A DNA stretch of 64,000 nucleotides from Sinomicrobium weinanense (lineage in GTDB: Bacteria; Bacteroidota; Bacteroidia; Flavobacteriales; Flavobacteriaceae), in assembly GCF_018863395.1 (NCBI RefSeq), contig NZ_JAHKRR010000007.1:62001-126000 (forward strand), given 5' to 3'. Position numbers and translations under genes: made by a program. Positions 9,267 through 17,950 of this stretch are shown here, in pieces; within the stretch, counting starts at the first letter, position 1; each line of letters opens with the position of its first letter. A model generated the notes under the pieces. That model had not been told where the DNA came from. It did not search any database and saw nothing but the letters and a program-made list of their open reading frames with translations.

Positions 9267-10031
9267 TCAGGCATCCAGCCATTCTTTGAAATACCTGGTT
9301 TCGGTCTTGCTGATAAAGATCCTTTCCTCACCCGGAACAGGTTGGTTTAATACAACCTCGAGCCTCAGGTTATCGTGTTTTACAATCCTGGCTACCGATG
9401 CCATACTAATGACATAATTCCTGTTGATCTTAAAAAAATCAGCAGGGTTTAACCTGGTGATCACATCCCGGATGGTGCTGTTATACAAAAAACTGTTCCC
9501 GTCCCCGGTATAAATGAACAAATGCTTGCCCGAGGCGTAGAAAAAGGAAATGTCCCCGACTTCAATGGACCGTAATTGATGGCCGTGGTTGACGAGAAAC
9601 CGCTTTTGGTACCTGGTCTCCCCTTCCTTAAAAAACCGTTGTAAGGCGTCCAGCTGATATTGCTGCCCATAGGTCTGTGTAATCTCCCTGAATTTTTTTA
9701 AGGCCCTGTTCAGGTCATCGGCATCGAAGGGCTTCAGCAGGTAATCGACCGTAAAGTGTTTGAAAGCCCTGATGGCATAGGCATCGTATGCCGTAGTAAA
9801 TATTATGGGGGCAGGGATCCGGACGGACTCCAGGATCTCCATGCTGTTGCCATCTTCGAGGTGTATATCCATGAACACCAGGTCGGGCATGGTATCGCTG
9901 AAATAACACAGAGCTTCTTTTACAGACTCGAGGACCGTAACCTTGTCTATGGTCACGATGTCCTGGTTTAACAGGTTTTTTTTCAGGTAATTTGCAGCCA
10001 GATCCTCATCTTCTATGATAACAACATCCAT
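9267..10031 (-). CDS. LytTR-family response regulator
   Basis: A 254-residue cytosolic transcription factor. The receiver domain (residues 1-120) has acidic residues E7/D8/E9, phospho-acceptor D55 (LVFMDIHLEDG), the switch threonines (IIFTTAYDAY) and the conserved lysine (YLLKPF). The C-terminal LytTR DNA-binding domain (about 145-250) shows ISFFYASGKHLFIYT and FFKINRNYVISM. Its natural partner is the LytS-type kinase at 17951-19507, on the same strand but separated by the protease-SusC-SusD operon. A strong terminator at 10066-10095 separates it from the gene before it, so it needs its own promoter within about 35 bases, or some readthrough. Confidence 0.93.
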   Translation of the reverse strand: MDVVIIEDEDLAANYLKKNLLNQDIVTIDKVTVLESVKEALCYFSDTMPDLVFMDIHLEDGNSMEILESVRIPAPIIFTTAYDAYAIRAFKHFTVDYLLKPFDADDLNRALKKFREITQTYGQQYQLDALQRFFKEGETRYQKRFLVNHGHQLRSIEVGDISFFYASGKHLFIYTGDGNSFLYNSTIRDVITRLNPADFFKINRNYVISMASVARIVKHDNLRLEVVLNQPVPGEERIFISKTETRYFKEWLDA

Positions 10032-10065
10032 AAGCTCGAATTAAGGCCCAAAAATAGGAATAAAT

Positions 10066-10095
10066 AGAAAAAGCCCGGCAGATGATCTGCCGGGC
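10066..10095 (-). terminator. rho-independent terminator after susD (set 2)
   Basis: On the minus strand an 11-base perfect stem (10073-10083 with 10085-10095, sequence GCCCGGCAGAT) is followed by TTTTTC. It begins 25 bases past the SusD stop. It ends the protease-SusC-SusD operon and insulates the response-regulator gene downstream. Confidence 0.85.
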
Positions 10096-10120
10096 CTTCA
10101 GGAAATCAGCTAAATACTAT

Positions 10121-11437
10121 TTATAATTCGGGGTTATTTAATTTCGCATCCTGGGGATAACGCAGTGTATACCGTGGGTCTCCTTCCTTCAACGTATAAA
10201 TAACATCGTTAAAAGCATGTCGTATTTCTATTTGTTCCCTTCTCCTCAGGTCGAACCATCGCTGTCCTTCCAATGCTAATTCCTTTCGCCGTTCTTCAAA
10301 TAACAGCCCGGAATATGTTTCCCTGTCTGCTTCAGTGAGCTGTTCTTCAACGCTGCTGTAATGATCCGGGGCATACCTGTTTTTCAATAATGTTTTAAGT
10401 GCCTTTTTCGACTGGTCGGGGTCTCCGAGCTCCAGCAGGGCTTCGGCTTTTAGTAAATACAACTCCCCTACCCTGAACGAACATTTAAATTTCTGGTCCC
10501 CGCCTTTGTTCGATTTAAACCCGGAATCATCGCTGGAGAAATAAAGGGGAAACCGAAGATCATTTTCCCGGTCGTACAATGCTATCAGATCGTCATTGAC
10601 GTAGGCTGCATTATTTACCTCGGCCTCAAAGACGTCCTCAAGGGCCAGGATCGATTCTGCAGCGTTGTAGGCATTGGGTTGTACATCAGAGAAGTTCAGG
10701 TCTGTAAGGATGTTTTTAATTTCCAGCGCCCGGTCTATGGCTTCCACGGCTTTGTCCCATGCCTTCATATAGGCATGTACCCTGCCTTCGAAAGCATAAA
10801 CGGCCAGCAGCGAGAAACGATAGTTCATCCCGGTTTCCTGCTCTTCCACCACCAGGAGGTCCCTGGCCTTTTCAATATCAGACAGTACCTGCTCATAGAT
10901 CACTGCTACGGAAGAAGGCTCGAAAACCTGTTCCAGGTCAATTTTCAAGGCCAGGGGAACCCCCTTGTCCGATGAGGCAGAGGCCTGGTCAAAAGGCTTG
11001 CCATAAAGGTTGACCAGGTTAAAATAAGTATAGGCCCTCAATGCATAGGCTTCACCGATAAGCTGGTCTTTCTCCGCCGAATCTTCCATGGTCTTAACAC
11101 CCTCGTTTATGATGTAATTGGTATAAAAGATAACATTGTAGAATTGTATCCAGGGATAGGGTGCGGTCTGCGGATCGGGATTGACATCCTCCCACAAATA
11201 CACATCTTTGTATGAGGGGGCATCGGTCGAGAGTTCGTCCAGGGTCAATTCGTCGGCCCGGAAAGCCAATCGCGATTTGTGCTTCGGGAAGGCATGGTAG
11301 GCCTTGGTGAGGAGCCCCCTGTTCTCTTCCAGTGTCTTCGGTATTACCTTTCCTTCCGGTTCTATGTCGAGATAACTGTCGCAACCCGTAACCAGGACTG
11401 CTATAAACAGATATGCTATATAACTTATATTCTTCAT
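10121..11437 (-). CDS. SusD/RagB-family surface lipoprotein (set 2)
   Basis: At 438 residues this is shorter than the other SusD proteins here. The lipobox is LVTGCDS (cysteine near residue 19), followed by the family start YLDIEPEGKVIPKTLEE. The helical repeats (EAYALRAYTYFNLVNLYGKP) and the C-terminal signature (FRVGELYLLKAEALLELGD, FEERRKELALEGQRWFDLRR) are present. The gene follows SusC by 12 bases in the minus-strand operon and ends at a strong terminator. The link to a metalloprotease suggests it binds peptides rather than glycans, but this is inference. Confidence 0.93.
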   Translation of the reverse strand: MKNISYIAYLFIAVLVTGCDSYLDIEPEGKVIPKTLEENRGLLTKAYHAFPKHKSRLAFRADELTLDELSTDAPSYKDVYLWEDVNPDPQTAPYPWIQFYNVIFYTNYIINEGVKTMEDSAEKDQLIGEAYALRAYTYFNLVNLYGKPFDQASASSDKGVPLALKIDLEQVFEPSSVAVIYEQVLSDIEKARDLLVVEEQETGMNYRFSLLAVYAFEGRVHAYMKAWDKAVEAIDRALEIKNILTDLNFSDVQPNAYNAAESILALEDVFEAEVNNAAYVNDDLIALYDRENDLRFPLYFSSDDSGFKSNKGGDQKFKCSFRVGELYLLKAEALLELGDPDQSKKALKTLLKNRYAPDHYSSVEEQLTEADRETYSGLLFEERRKELALEGQRWFDLRRREQIEIRHAFNDVIYTLKEGDPRYTLRYPQDAKLNNPEL

Positions 11438-11449
11438 GCTTTCCTGTGT

Positions 11450-14400
11450 TTAAAATGATACGTTAAGGCCCAGCGCTATTGATTTCGGAATGGGCTGTGC
11501 ATAGATATTACCATAGGTTTCCGGGTCGAAATACCCCGAATAATCGGTACTGATCACGAACAGGTTCCGCCCTTCCAGTGAAAACCTTACCTGGTCCAGG
11601 TTCAGTTTTGATATTACCGTATCGGGCAGGCTGTATCCCATCCGGATACTCGAAATTCTGAGGTAGCTCATCTCGTCCACGAAGGTATCGAGATAAGACA
11701 TGGTATTTACATAGTTCAGGTCTGCAAACCATTTATAGGCCATCCACGAATCGCCCGAACCTGAGGTCTCCCCGACAATTCCCGGCAGGCTGGAGCTTGT
11801 ATTGGTGGACGACCATGCATTTAAAATATCGGTCGTATAATTCTGCCCCCGGTCCACCTGGGCGGCATTGTACGGCAGGTTCTTTACAACGGTCTGTTTT
11901 AAGTTAAAACTGGCCGCTACGGTAAAATCGAAGTTCTTATATGAAAAATTATTAATAATACCACCGCTGTATTTGGGGTCTCTGTCGCCTACATAAGTAA
12001 ACAGGTCCCTGAACTCTTCATTGCTCAGGCCCGATTGGGTATAAAACCCGGGAAGGGTCTCCGCCCAAGGATCTATAAGGTCAAAGAACTCCACGGCACT
12101 TACCTTTTGATCGCCCTTCCGGAACAGCGGATATCCGTTTTCATCGATCCCGGCCGTTTTCAGGGCAAACACGGCATTTACGGGCAATCCTTCGCGCGAT
12201 GGTAAAAAGCTGTTTTCCCTGATCTGTATCTTATCGACCTTGCTCTTGTTATGGGCGATGTTGATGTTCGTTGTCCAGCTAAAGTTTTTTGTAACTATAT
12301 TCCTTGTGGTCAGGGCGAGTTCAAACCCCTTGTTCGTTACCTGGGCCCAGTTGAGATTGGTAAACTCAAAACCGTTTTCCAGGGGAACGGACTTCATCCC
12401 GATAAGATCGGAACTCCTTCTTTTATACATATCGAAGGCTATACTGATCCTGTTCCCCAGCAAGCCAATGTCGGTTCCGATATTATAATTTTCGGTTTTC
12501 TCCCATCGCAGCTTGTTATTGGGCGGAGAGGTCACAACAACGGTCTGCTCGTTAGTACCCGGCAATATCGAGGCGTTTCCGTATTCTCCGATAACAAAGG
12601 GCGAAGTGTTCCGGTCTATATTGCCCTGCAGGCCATAGGAAGCCCTTAATCTCAGGTTAGAAATGACCCTGCTCTCTTTCAGAAAATCTTCTTCAGACAC
12701 CAGCCATGAAGCGGAGGTGGACCACAATGGCAAATATTTGTATTTCGGGTCCACACCAAACAGGTTGGAACCATCGTAGCGCACACTGCCGAACACGGTA
12801 TATTTCCTGTCGTAGGTATAGGAGGCCGTGGCGTAGAAGGAGGCATATGCATTTTCTATCCTGCTCCTGTTATAGGCTTCATAGGTACTTTCGTTGGCTA
12901 CATCATCGTTCGGGAACATGATCGGGGTGGTGGTCAGGGTCTTGGGGTCGTATCCAAAGCCTTGTGTGGCAATGATCTTTGAGTCGGACCGCCGAAGTTC
13001 GGAACCGATCATGGCATCGATCTCGTGTTTTTCAGAAATACGGGTGTTATATTCCAGCAGGGACTTCCAGTTGTACTGGAAAAACGACTCTTCCCAATTC
13101 TGAATGACTCCGCCTTCGGGCAAAAAATAATAATAATCCCCCAGTTCGGAATCGTAGCGGCGGGTCCGTTCCCGCATTTTTCTTGTGAAATAGGAATCAC
13201 CCGAAGCATATTTTTCTGTGCTGTTCTTGTCTGCCTGTAAGCCCAGTTGTGTCGATATCCTGAGGTCGTCCGTAATACTATAAGAAGCATCAAAAATAGC
13301 TTTGAGGGCACTGTTTTTGAGTTCATAGGAGGTATTTTCCCTTTCTTCCAGGAAATTAAAGGGCACATACCTGCCTTCGAACCCTTCTATATCCCGGTCG
13401 TACCGGTAAGAACCGTCATCGTTGTACGGGTTCAGGTATGGGTTTGCATTCCTGGAATAATTGGCCGGGTTCGTAAAAGCGTCCGTACCTGTAACATAAG
13501 ATTCCTTCCCGGATTGTGACGCGAACAGGGACACCCCTACCTTAAATTTGTCCGAAAGGTCATAATTGTTCTTCAGGGTAATATTATAGCGTTCAAAACC
13601 GGTATCGACCGTAGTTCCCTCTTCGTCGTAATATCCCAGTGAAAAGTAATAATCAGATTTTTCGCTTCCTCCAGAGATACTCAGGCTATACTGGGTGTTT
13701 GCTGCGGCGCGATAGAGCAGGTCACCCCAATCGGTGTTGTTTTGCTTTAACCGGTTAATGGAAGCCCGGGTATGGCCGCTCAATGCGGAAAAACCGTTAT
13801 TCCGGTACATCTCCAGCTCACCTGCATTATTGAGTATACGCATCACCTCTCCTTTGTCGGTCCTGAAATCGAGGTCTTCTCTTCGGGCCAGTGCCAGTTC
13901 AAAATCGACTTTTTCCGATGCATTCATCAGGTTTAACTTATCGAAATCGGGACGCATCGTATAAAAGGTATTTGCCGAAAAGTTAACACTCATCCTGCCC
14001 TTCTGCCCTTTCTTCGTGGTAACGACAATAACCCCGTTTGCCGCCCTGGCCCCGTAAATTGCAGTTGCCGCCGCATCTTTGAGGATGGTAATGTCCTTGA
14101 TGTCATCGGGATTGATACCTGCAATGGCATAGTTTCTCAACTGATCGATATTGTCCTTATCGCCAAAATCAGGAACATCGTTTCCTTCAAGAGGCAGACC
14201 GTCTACGACCCACAGGGGGTCCTGTGGCCCGGACAGGGAGGCTGTTCCCCGGATCCTGATTTTGGCCGGTGCCCCGGGCGCCCCGGTTTGCGGGGTAACG
14301 ACCACCCCGGCCGCCTGACCCTGTAAAAGCATGTCTGCACTGGATACCCCGATCTGTCTGGCATCCTTCATTTCTACTTTGGACACGGAAGAGGTCAGCT

Positions 14401-14788
14401 TCCTTTTCTCCACTTTCTGGTATCCGGTGACTACCACTTCGTTGAGAGTGCTCATTTCTTCTCCCAGGTATATCTGGTAAACCGACCTGGACGAAAGGTG
14501 AATGACCTGTGTCTCGAAACCTACATAGCTCACGGTCACCTTTTCTGTGCCCCCCGGAATTTCGAGCGAAAAGTTACCGTCAAAATCTGCTACGGCCCCT
14601 ACACTGGTGCTCTGTATTACACCATCCACTTCTGTTTCATTGGCTATGGTCCTGGAATCTATATACACCGAGGCCCCCGGTAAAGGCATTCCGTCCGCCT
14701 TTGAAAAGACCTGCCCCGTGATGGTCCTAGTTGTCTGGCTAAAACCGATAACCGGTAATAACAATAGTAGTAGTCTTATCCTTTGCAT
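11450..14788 (-). CDS. SusC/RagA-family TonB-dependent transporter (set 2)
   Basis: A 1112-residue outer-membrane transporter with signal peptide, carboxypeptidase-regulatory-like domain (TGQVFSKADGMPLPGASVYI .. DFDGNFSLEIPGG), TonB box region (LNEVVVTGYQKVEKR), plug signature (ILKDAAATAIYGARAANGV) and barrel ending in F. The regulatory-like domain has an extra loop of about 15 residues (ETEVDGVIQSTSVGA) before DFDGNF. It has no STN domain. The gene lies 21 bases after the Met-zincin protease and 12 before SusD, giving a protease-SusC-SusD operon. I infer that peptides released by the protease could be the cargo. Confidence 0.95.
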   Translation of the reverse strand: MQRIRLLLLLLPVIGFSQTTRTITGQVFSKADGMPLPGASVYIDSRTIANETEVDGVIQSTSVGAVADFDGNFSLEIPGGTEKVTVSYVGFETQVIHLSSRSVYQIYLGEEMSTLNEVVVTGYQKVEKRKLTSSVSKVEMKDARQIGVSSADMLLQGQAAGVVVTPQTGAPGAPAKIRIRGTASLSGPQDPLWVVDGLPLEGNDVPDFGDKDNIDQLRNYAIAGINPDDIKDITILKDAAATAIYGARAANGVIVVTTKKGQKGRMSVNFSANTFYTMRPDFDKLNLMNASEKVDFELALARREDLDFRTDKGEVMRILNNAGELEMYRNNGFSALSGHTRASINRLKQNNTDWGDLLYRAAANTQYSLSISGGSEKSDYYFSLGYYDEEGTTVDTGFERYNITLKNNYDLSDKFKVGVSLFASQSGKESYVTGTDAFTNPANYSRNANPYLNPYNDDGSYRYDRDIEGFEGRYVPFNFLEERENTSYELKNSALKAIFDASYSITDDLRISTQLGLQADKNSTEKYASGDSYFTRKMRERTRRYDSELGDYYYFLPEGGVIQNWEESFFQYNWKSLLEYNTRISEKHEIDAMIGSELRRSDSKIIATQGFGYDPKTLTTTPIMFPNDDVANESTYEAYNRSRIENAYASFYATASYTYDRKYTVFGSVRYDGSNLFGVDPKYKYLPLWSTSASWLVSEEDFLKESRVISNLRLRASYGLQGNIDRNTSPFVIGEYGNASILPGTNEQTVVVTSPPNNKLRWEKTENYNIGTDIGLLGNRISIAFDMYKRRSSDLIGMKSVPLENGFEFTNLNWAQVTNKGFELALTTRNIVTKNFSWTTNINIAHNKSKVDKIQIRENSFLPSREGLPVNAVFALKTAGIDENGYPLFRKGDQKVSAVEFFDLIDPWAETLPGFYTQSGLSNEEFRDLFTYVGDRDPKYSGGIINNFSYKNFDFTVAASFNLKQTVVKNLPYNAAQVDRGQNYTTDILNAWSSTNTSSSLPGIVGETSGSGDSWMAYKWFADLNYVNTMSYLDTFVDEMSYLRISSIRMGYSLPDTVISKLNLDQVRFSLEGRNLFVISTDYSGYFDPETYGNIYAQPIPKSIALGLNVSF

Positions 14789-14809
14789 TACATAAAGTTT
14801 TAATAAGGT

Positions 14810-17368
14810 TTAGTTGTTAATCGCTTCCTCTATCCTGTTGATCAGATCCTGGTAGTGCATACGCGTATCCCTGTCACCTTTGTTCTTTTTCTTTTGAAGC
14901 AACCGGAGCAGGGTGCGCAGCTCCCCTTTTTTGACGGATGTGACTTCCGAAACTCTTTTTATCGATGTGAAATTGATATTTCTCGCGGCCTTACCGCTGT
15001 TAACAACATGGTTGCAAATGGTTGGAATTTGCAAAGATGCAGGTATTTGTAACGACTTTTTAGATGTTTTCTCAAAAAGTTTATTGATATCCACGATCAG
15101 GACATCCACATAGTTTTTCTGGGTCATCCGTTCAAAAGTGTCCAGCGATTTATTTTTCATCGTTTTGGCGAAGACGTGATTCCTCGTCTGGTCGAACAGG
15201 TCATTTACCGTAAACTTTTTTCCCTGGTCCGAGGCATACATTCCGCTTTCCAGCAGCCTTAACAACCGGTCGTCCTGAAAGAGGCTGTAAAGCACGCTGT
15301 ACTGCAGTTCGCGTGCCAGGGTATACGGCGAGTATTCATAAGGTCCGAGGGGGGAATCCTTCAAAGGGAACGTCTTTTCGAGGATATCATTGACAAACAG
15401 CCATCCGGGAAAAGTAAAGACCTCGTTGTTCAGGTAGCTTACGGCCTTTTTCTGCATGTCGTACGCCACCGGTTCATAGGACCTCTTTCCGTCCCCGTGT
15501 ACTGTGGTGTTCAGGTAAACCCCTCCGACATTATTGAGTACATGGTTGTTATACAGTTGCCACTGCCCTATGATCCCCATATAAAGTTTTCCCGATTTGT
15601 AATAGCTATCCCCTTCTTCATAGGTCCAGTCCAGGACATGGGCGAGAACGCGTTTCAGGTTTTTGATCCCGTATTGGCTGGCCCGAACGGCATCGTTCCC
15701 CAGGTCTTCAGACTGTGAGCGCGGGTCTATGGTATGTTTGTAGTCCTGTTGTTCCCCGTAGAAGTACAAGGGGTCGTTGTTGTGCTGTGATACAAGCTCC
15801 TTCAGGTATTTTTCTTCTTTGGAGCGGTCGTCAAACCAACGGTATCCCCATTGGATCGCATATTTATCATAGATCCCTATACTCGGGGTAATTGCTTTTA
15901 GATGGTCTTCCGGTTGTGCCACATAATTATACCTTGCATAGTCCATGATGGAAGGGGCCGTTCCGCCCATTTTATCCGTAAAGGTCCTGGACCTCAGGGA
16001 ATCCACCTCAAAAGCATATGATGCCCCCATGTTGTGTTTTAAGCCGAAGGTATGCCCGACCTCGTGAGACGAAACGAAGCGTACGGCTTCTCCCATATGT
16101 TGGTCGTTAAATGTATTACTCCGGGATTTTTCGTCTATGGCCCCTGTCTGTATCCGCATCCAGCTGTGAAGTGATATCATTACATTGTGCCACCATATGA
16201 TATCTGCCTCCAGGATCTCCCCGCTACGGGGATCGACCACCGAGGGTCCCATGGCATTCGATTTGGGGGATGCGGCATATGTGATCACGGAATACCGGAC
16301 ATCGTCAATATCAAAGTCGGCATCTTCTCCGGTCGGTTCTTTGGCAATTACGGCATTCTTAAAACCCGCCTGTTCAAAGGCGACCTGCCAGTCGAACACG
16401 CCTTGTTTGATATAGTCCCTCCATTTTTTCGGTGTGGACGGATCGATATAAAATACGATCGGGTCTTTGGGTTCTACCAGTTCCCCGCTTAAATAGCGTT
16501 CGCGGTCCCCTGCCCTGGGTTCCAGCCTCCACCGGGTGATTAATTTCCGCTCTTCCATGGCATGCTGCTCATCGTTGAAATACCAGCGTTTCTTGCTGAA
16601 ATATCCGACACGCTTATCCAGGAACCTCGGTTGCATCGGCTCTCGGGGAAGAAGTACTATATTACAGGCCACCCGGATGGTTATGGGCAACGAAGCCCCG
16701 CCTTCGGAAACCGAAGTGGAAAGATCTGACTTGATCATCACATTCCGGGGAAATGCCTTGGTCCCGACTATATAGGAAAGGCCCGATTTCACAGAGCCGC
16801 CCAGGCCGGTATTGTTAAGTACATCGTTAAAGCTCTGTTCTTTTCCGTTGAATACTTTGTTGACCTTTATAACAACCGATGCTCCTTTTTTATTTTTGGA
16901 GGCAATGTCAAATGCTTCGACTATGGATGAAGAAAAATTGTTTTTCACCGAGTTGGTGATCGCATCTTCCCCGGGCGAAGACACCATCGGGACCAGAGTC
17001 CGCACCCAGATCTTCTCTCTCAGGGTGTCCTTTTCAAAAGTGATCACCTTATTTTCAAATTCCATCCCTTTATTGAGCCCTGCCTCGTTGAGCTGCAACG
17101 GCACCCTGGATATTTTATTTACAACGAGAAACTCCCTTCCCATCAGCGAATCGGGGATCTCAAAATAATAGTCCTTCTTGTTTCTGATAATATTGAATAT
17201 CCCCTCTTGCAGTGTCCCGCCTTCCAGGAGCTCACTGTACTTTTTCAGTTTGGATGTATCGGAAGAATCTTTTTCCTTTTCATTCTTTTCGTCTTTCTCC
17301 TGGCCCTGTACATGCATGGAACCGGCAATTAAAAACCCCGTGAGGAGTATTCGGAAAATACGGATCAT
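14810..17368 (-). CDS. secreted zinc-dependent Met-zincin protease (DUF5117/DUF5118/DUF4953 type)
   Basis: An 852-residue exported metalloprotease. The signal peptide ends near HVQGQ and is followed by a highly charged linker (EKDEKNEKEKDSSD). The zinc site HEVGHTFGLKH lies near residue 435, and the Met-turn SIMDYAR is about 40 residues later, both typical of metzincins. The N-terminal half matches the DUF5118/DUF5117 arrangement and the rest the DUF4953 protease region, known from family knowledge. It is the first gene of the operon with SusC and SusD. It probably acts in the periplasm or at the cell surface to cut proteins into pieces for uptake. Confidence 0.9.
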   Translation of the reverse strand: MIRIFRILLTGFLIAGSMHVQGQEKDEKNEKEKDSSDTSKLKKYSELLEGGTLQEGIFNIIRNKKDYYFEIPDSLMGREFLVVNKISRVPLQLNEAGLNKGMEFENKVITFEKDTLREKIWVRTLVPMVSSPGEDAITNSVKNNFSSSIVEAFDIASKNKKGASVVIKVNKVFNGKEQSFNDVLNNTGLGGSVKSGLSYIVGTKAFPRNVMIKSDLSTSVSEGGASLPITIRVACNIVLLPREPMQPRFLDKRVGYFSKKRWYFNDEQHAMEERKLITRWRLEPRAGDRERYLSGELVEPKDPIVFYIDPSTPKKWRDYIKQGVFDWQVAFEQAGFKNAVIAKEPTGEDADFDIDDVRYSVITYAASPKSNAMGPSVVDPRSGEILEADIIWWHNVMISLHSWMRIQTGAIDEKSRSNTFNDQHMGEAVRFVSSHEVGHTFGLKHNMGASYAFEVDSLRSRTFTDKMGGTAPSIMDYARYNYVAQPEDHLKAITPSIGIYDKYAIQWGYRWFDDRSKEEKYLKELVSQHNNDPLYFYGEQQDYKHTIDPRSQSEDLGNDAVRASQYGIKNLKRVLAHVLDWTYEEGDSYYKSGKLYMGIIGQWQLYNNHVLNNVGGVYLNTTVHGDGKRSYEPVAYDMQKKAVSYLNNEVFTFPGWLFVNDILEKTFPLKDSPLGPYEYSPYTLARELQYSVLYSLFQDDRLLRLLESGMYASDQGKKFTVNDLFDQTRNHVFAKTMKNKSLDTFERMTQKNYVDVLIVDINKLFEKTSKKSLQIPASLQIPTICNHVVNSGKAARNINFTSIKRVSEVTSVKKGELRTLLRLLQKKKNKGDRDTRMHYQDLINRIEEAINN

Positions 17369-17388
17369 ATAAACATTAACTTTTAGTT

Positions 17389-17599
17389 AGAAACTGTTTA
17401 AAATTTGTTTTTGGAATATTTTATGGTGTATTTTTTCGTCAGACGAAGGTATTTTGAGACACATAGCCACGGTTGCTGAGCAAAGCCGAAGTATAGCTAC
17501 GTATCGAAAAATACCTGAAGTACGGTTGCTGAGCGCAGCCGAAGCATGGCGGAAAAAGACGCATAAAAGAACCGAAGGATAAAATTTAAAAGTTTCTTA
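17389..17599. repeat. palindromic intergenic element E1
   Basis: Terminal sequences near AGAAACTGTTTAAAATTT (17389-17406) and AAAATTTAAAAGTTTCTT (17582-17599) form an imperfect inverted repeat. An inner pair lies around 17431 and 17496 (GTATTTTTTCG with CGAAAAATACC). The segment from about 17550 (GGAAAAAGACGCATAA) to the end is closely repeated in element E3 at 51.8-52.1 kb. It fills the gap between the protease start and E2, and there is no reading frame inside. Confidence 0.6.
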
Positions 17600-17681
17600 A
17601 ATTTCAGCTAAAAGTCCATGACCTGTACAGGTATTCAAAATAAAACGGAGTGGGTTAACAAAAAAACGGAGTGAACGGGAT

Positions 17682-17877
17682 ATATTCAGAAACTGCCTGA
17701 GCACTTCGGCAAGCTCAGTATATCACTTATCGAAAAGGCTCAGGGCATCGTCTTAAGTACTTTTAGGCGCCTTTTTCCGTGCCGTCGGTTAAAAGATTGA
17801 TAGGAGATTGAATCCGGCTACGCCGGAAGATTGAACAAGATTGAAATACTTCAAATCAATCTCCTTCAATCTTACAG
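17682..17877 (-). repeat. intergenic repeat element E2, inverted copy of the 51.8-kb repeat
   Basis: Read on the minus strand, this runs CTGTAAGATTGAAGGAGATT .. TCAATCTCCTATCAATCTTT .. GATGCCCTGAG .. CAGTTTCTGAATAT. The same order of blocks occurs on the plus strand at 51841-52061. It contains the core CTTCGGCAAGCTCAGTA at 17704-17720 and a small hairpin CCGGCTACGCCGG at 17814-17826. The gap 17369-17950 is made almost entirely of E1 and E2, leaving little room for the protease promoter. Confidence 0.65.
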
Positions 17878-17950
17878 ATCCATTATTTTCAGTACCTGGC
17901 TGTACTTCTACACAGTTCAGTAATCGTTGTTTTGTACCAAAAACAGTCCC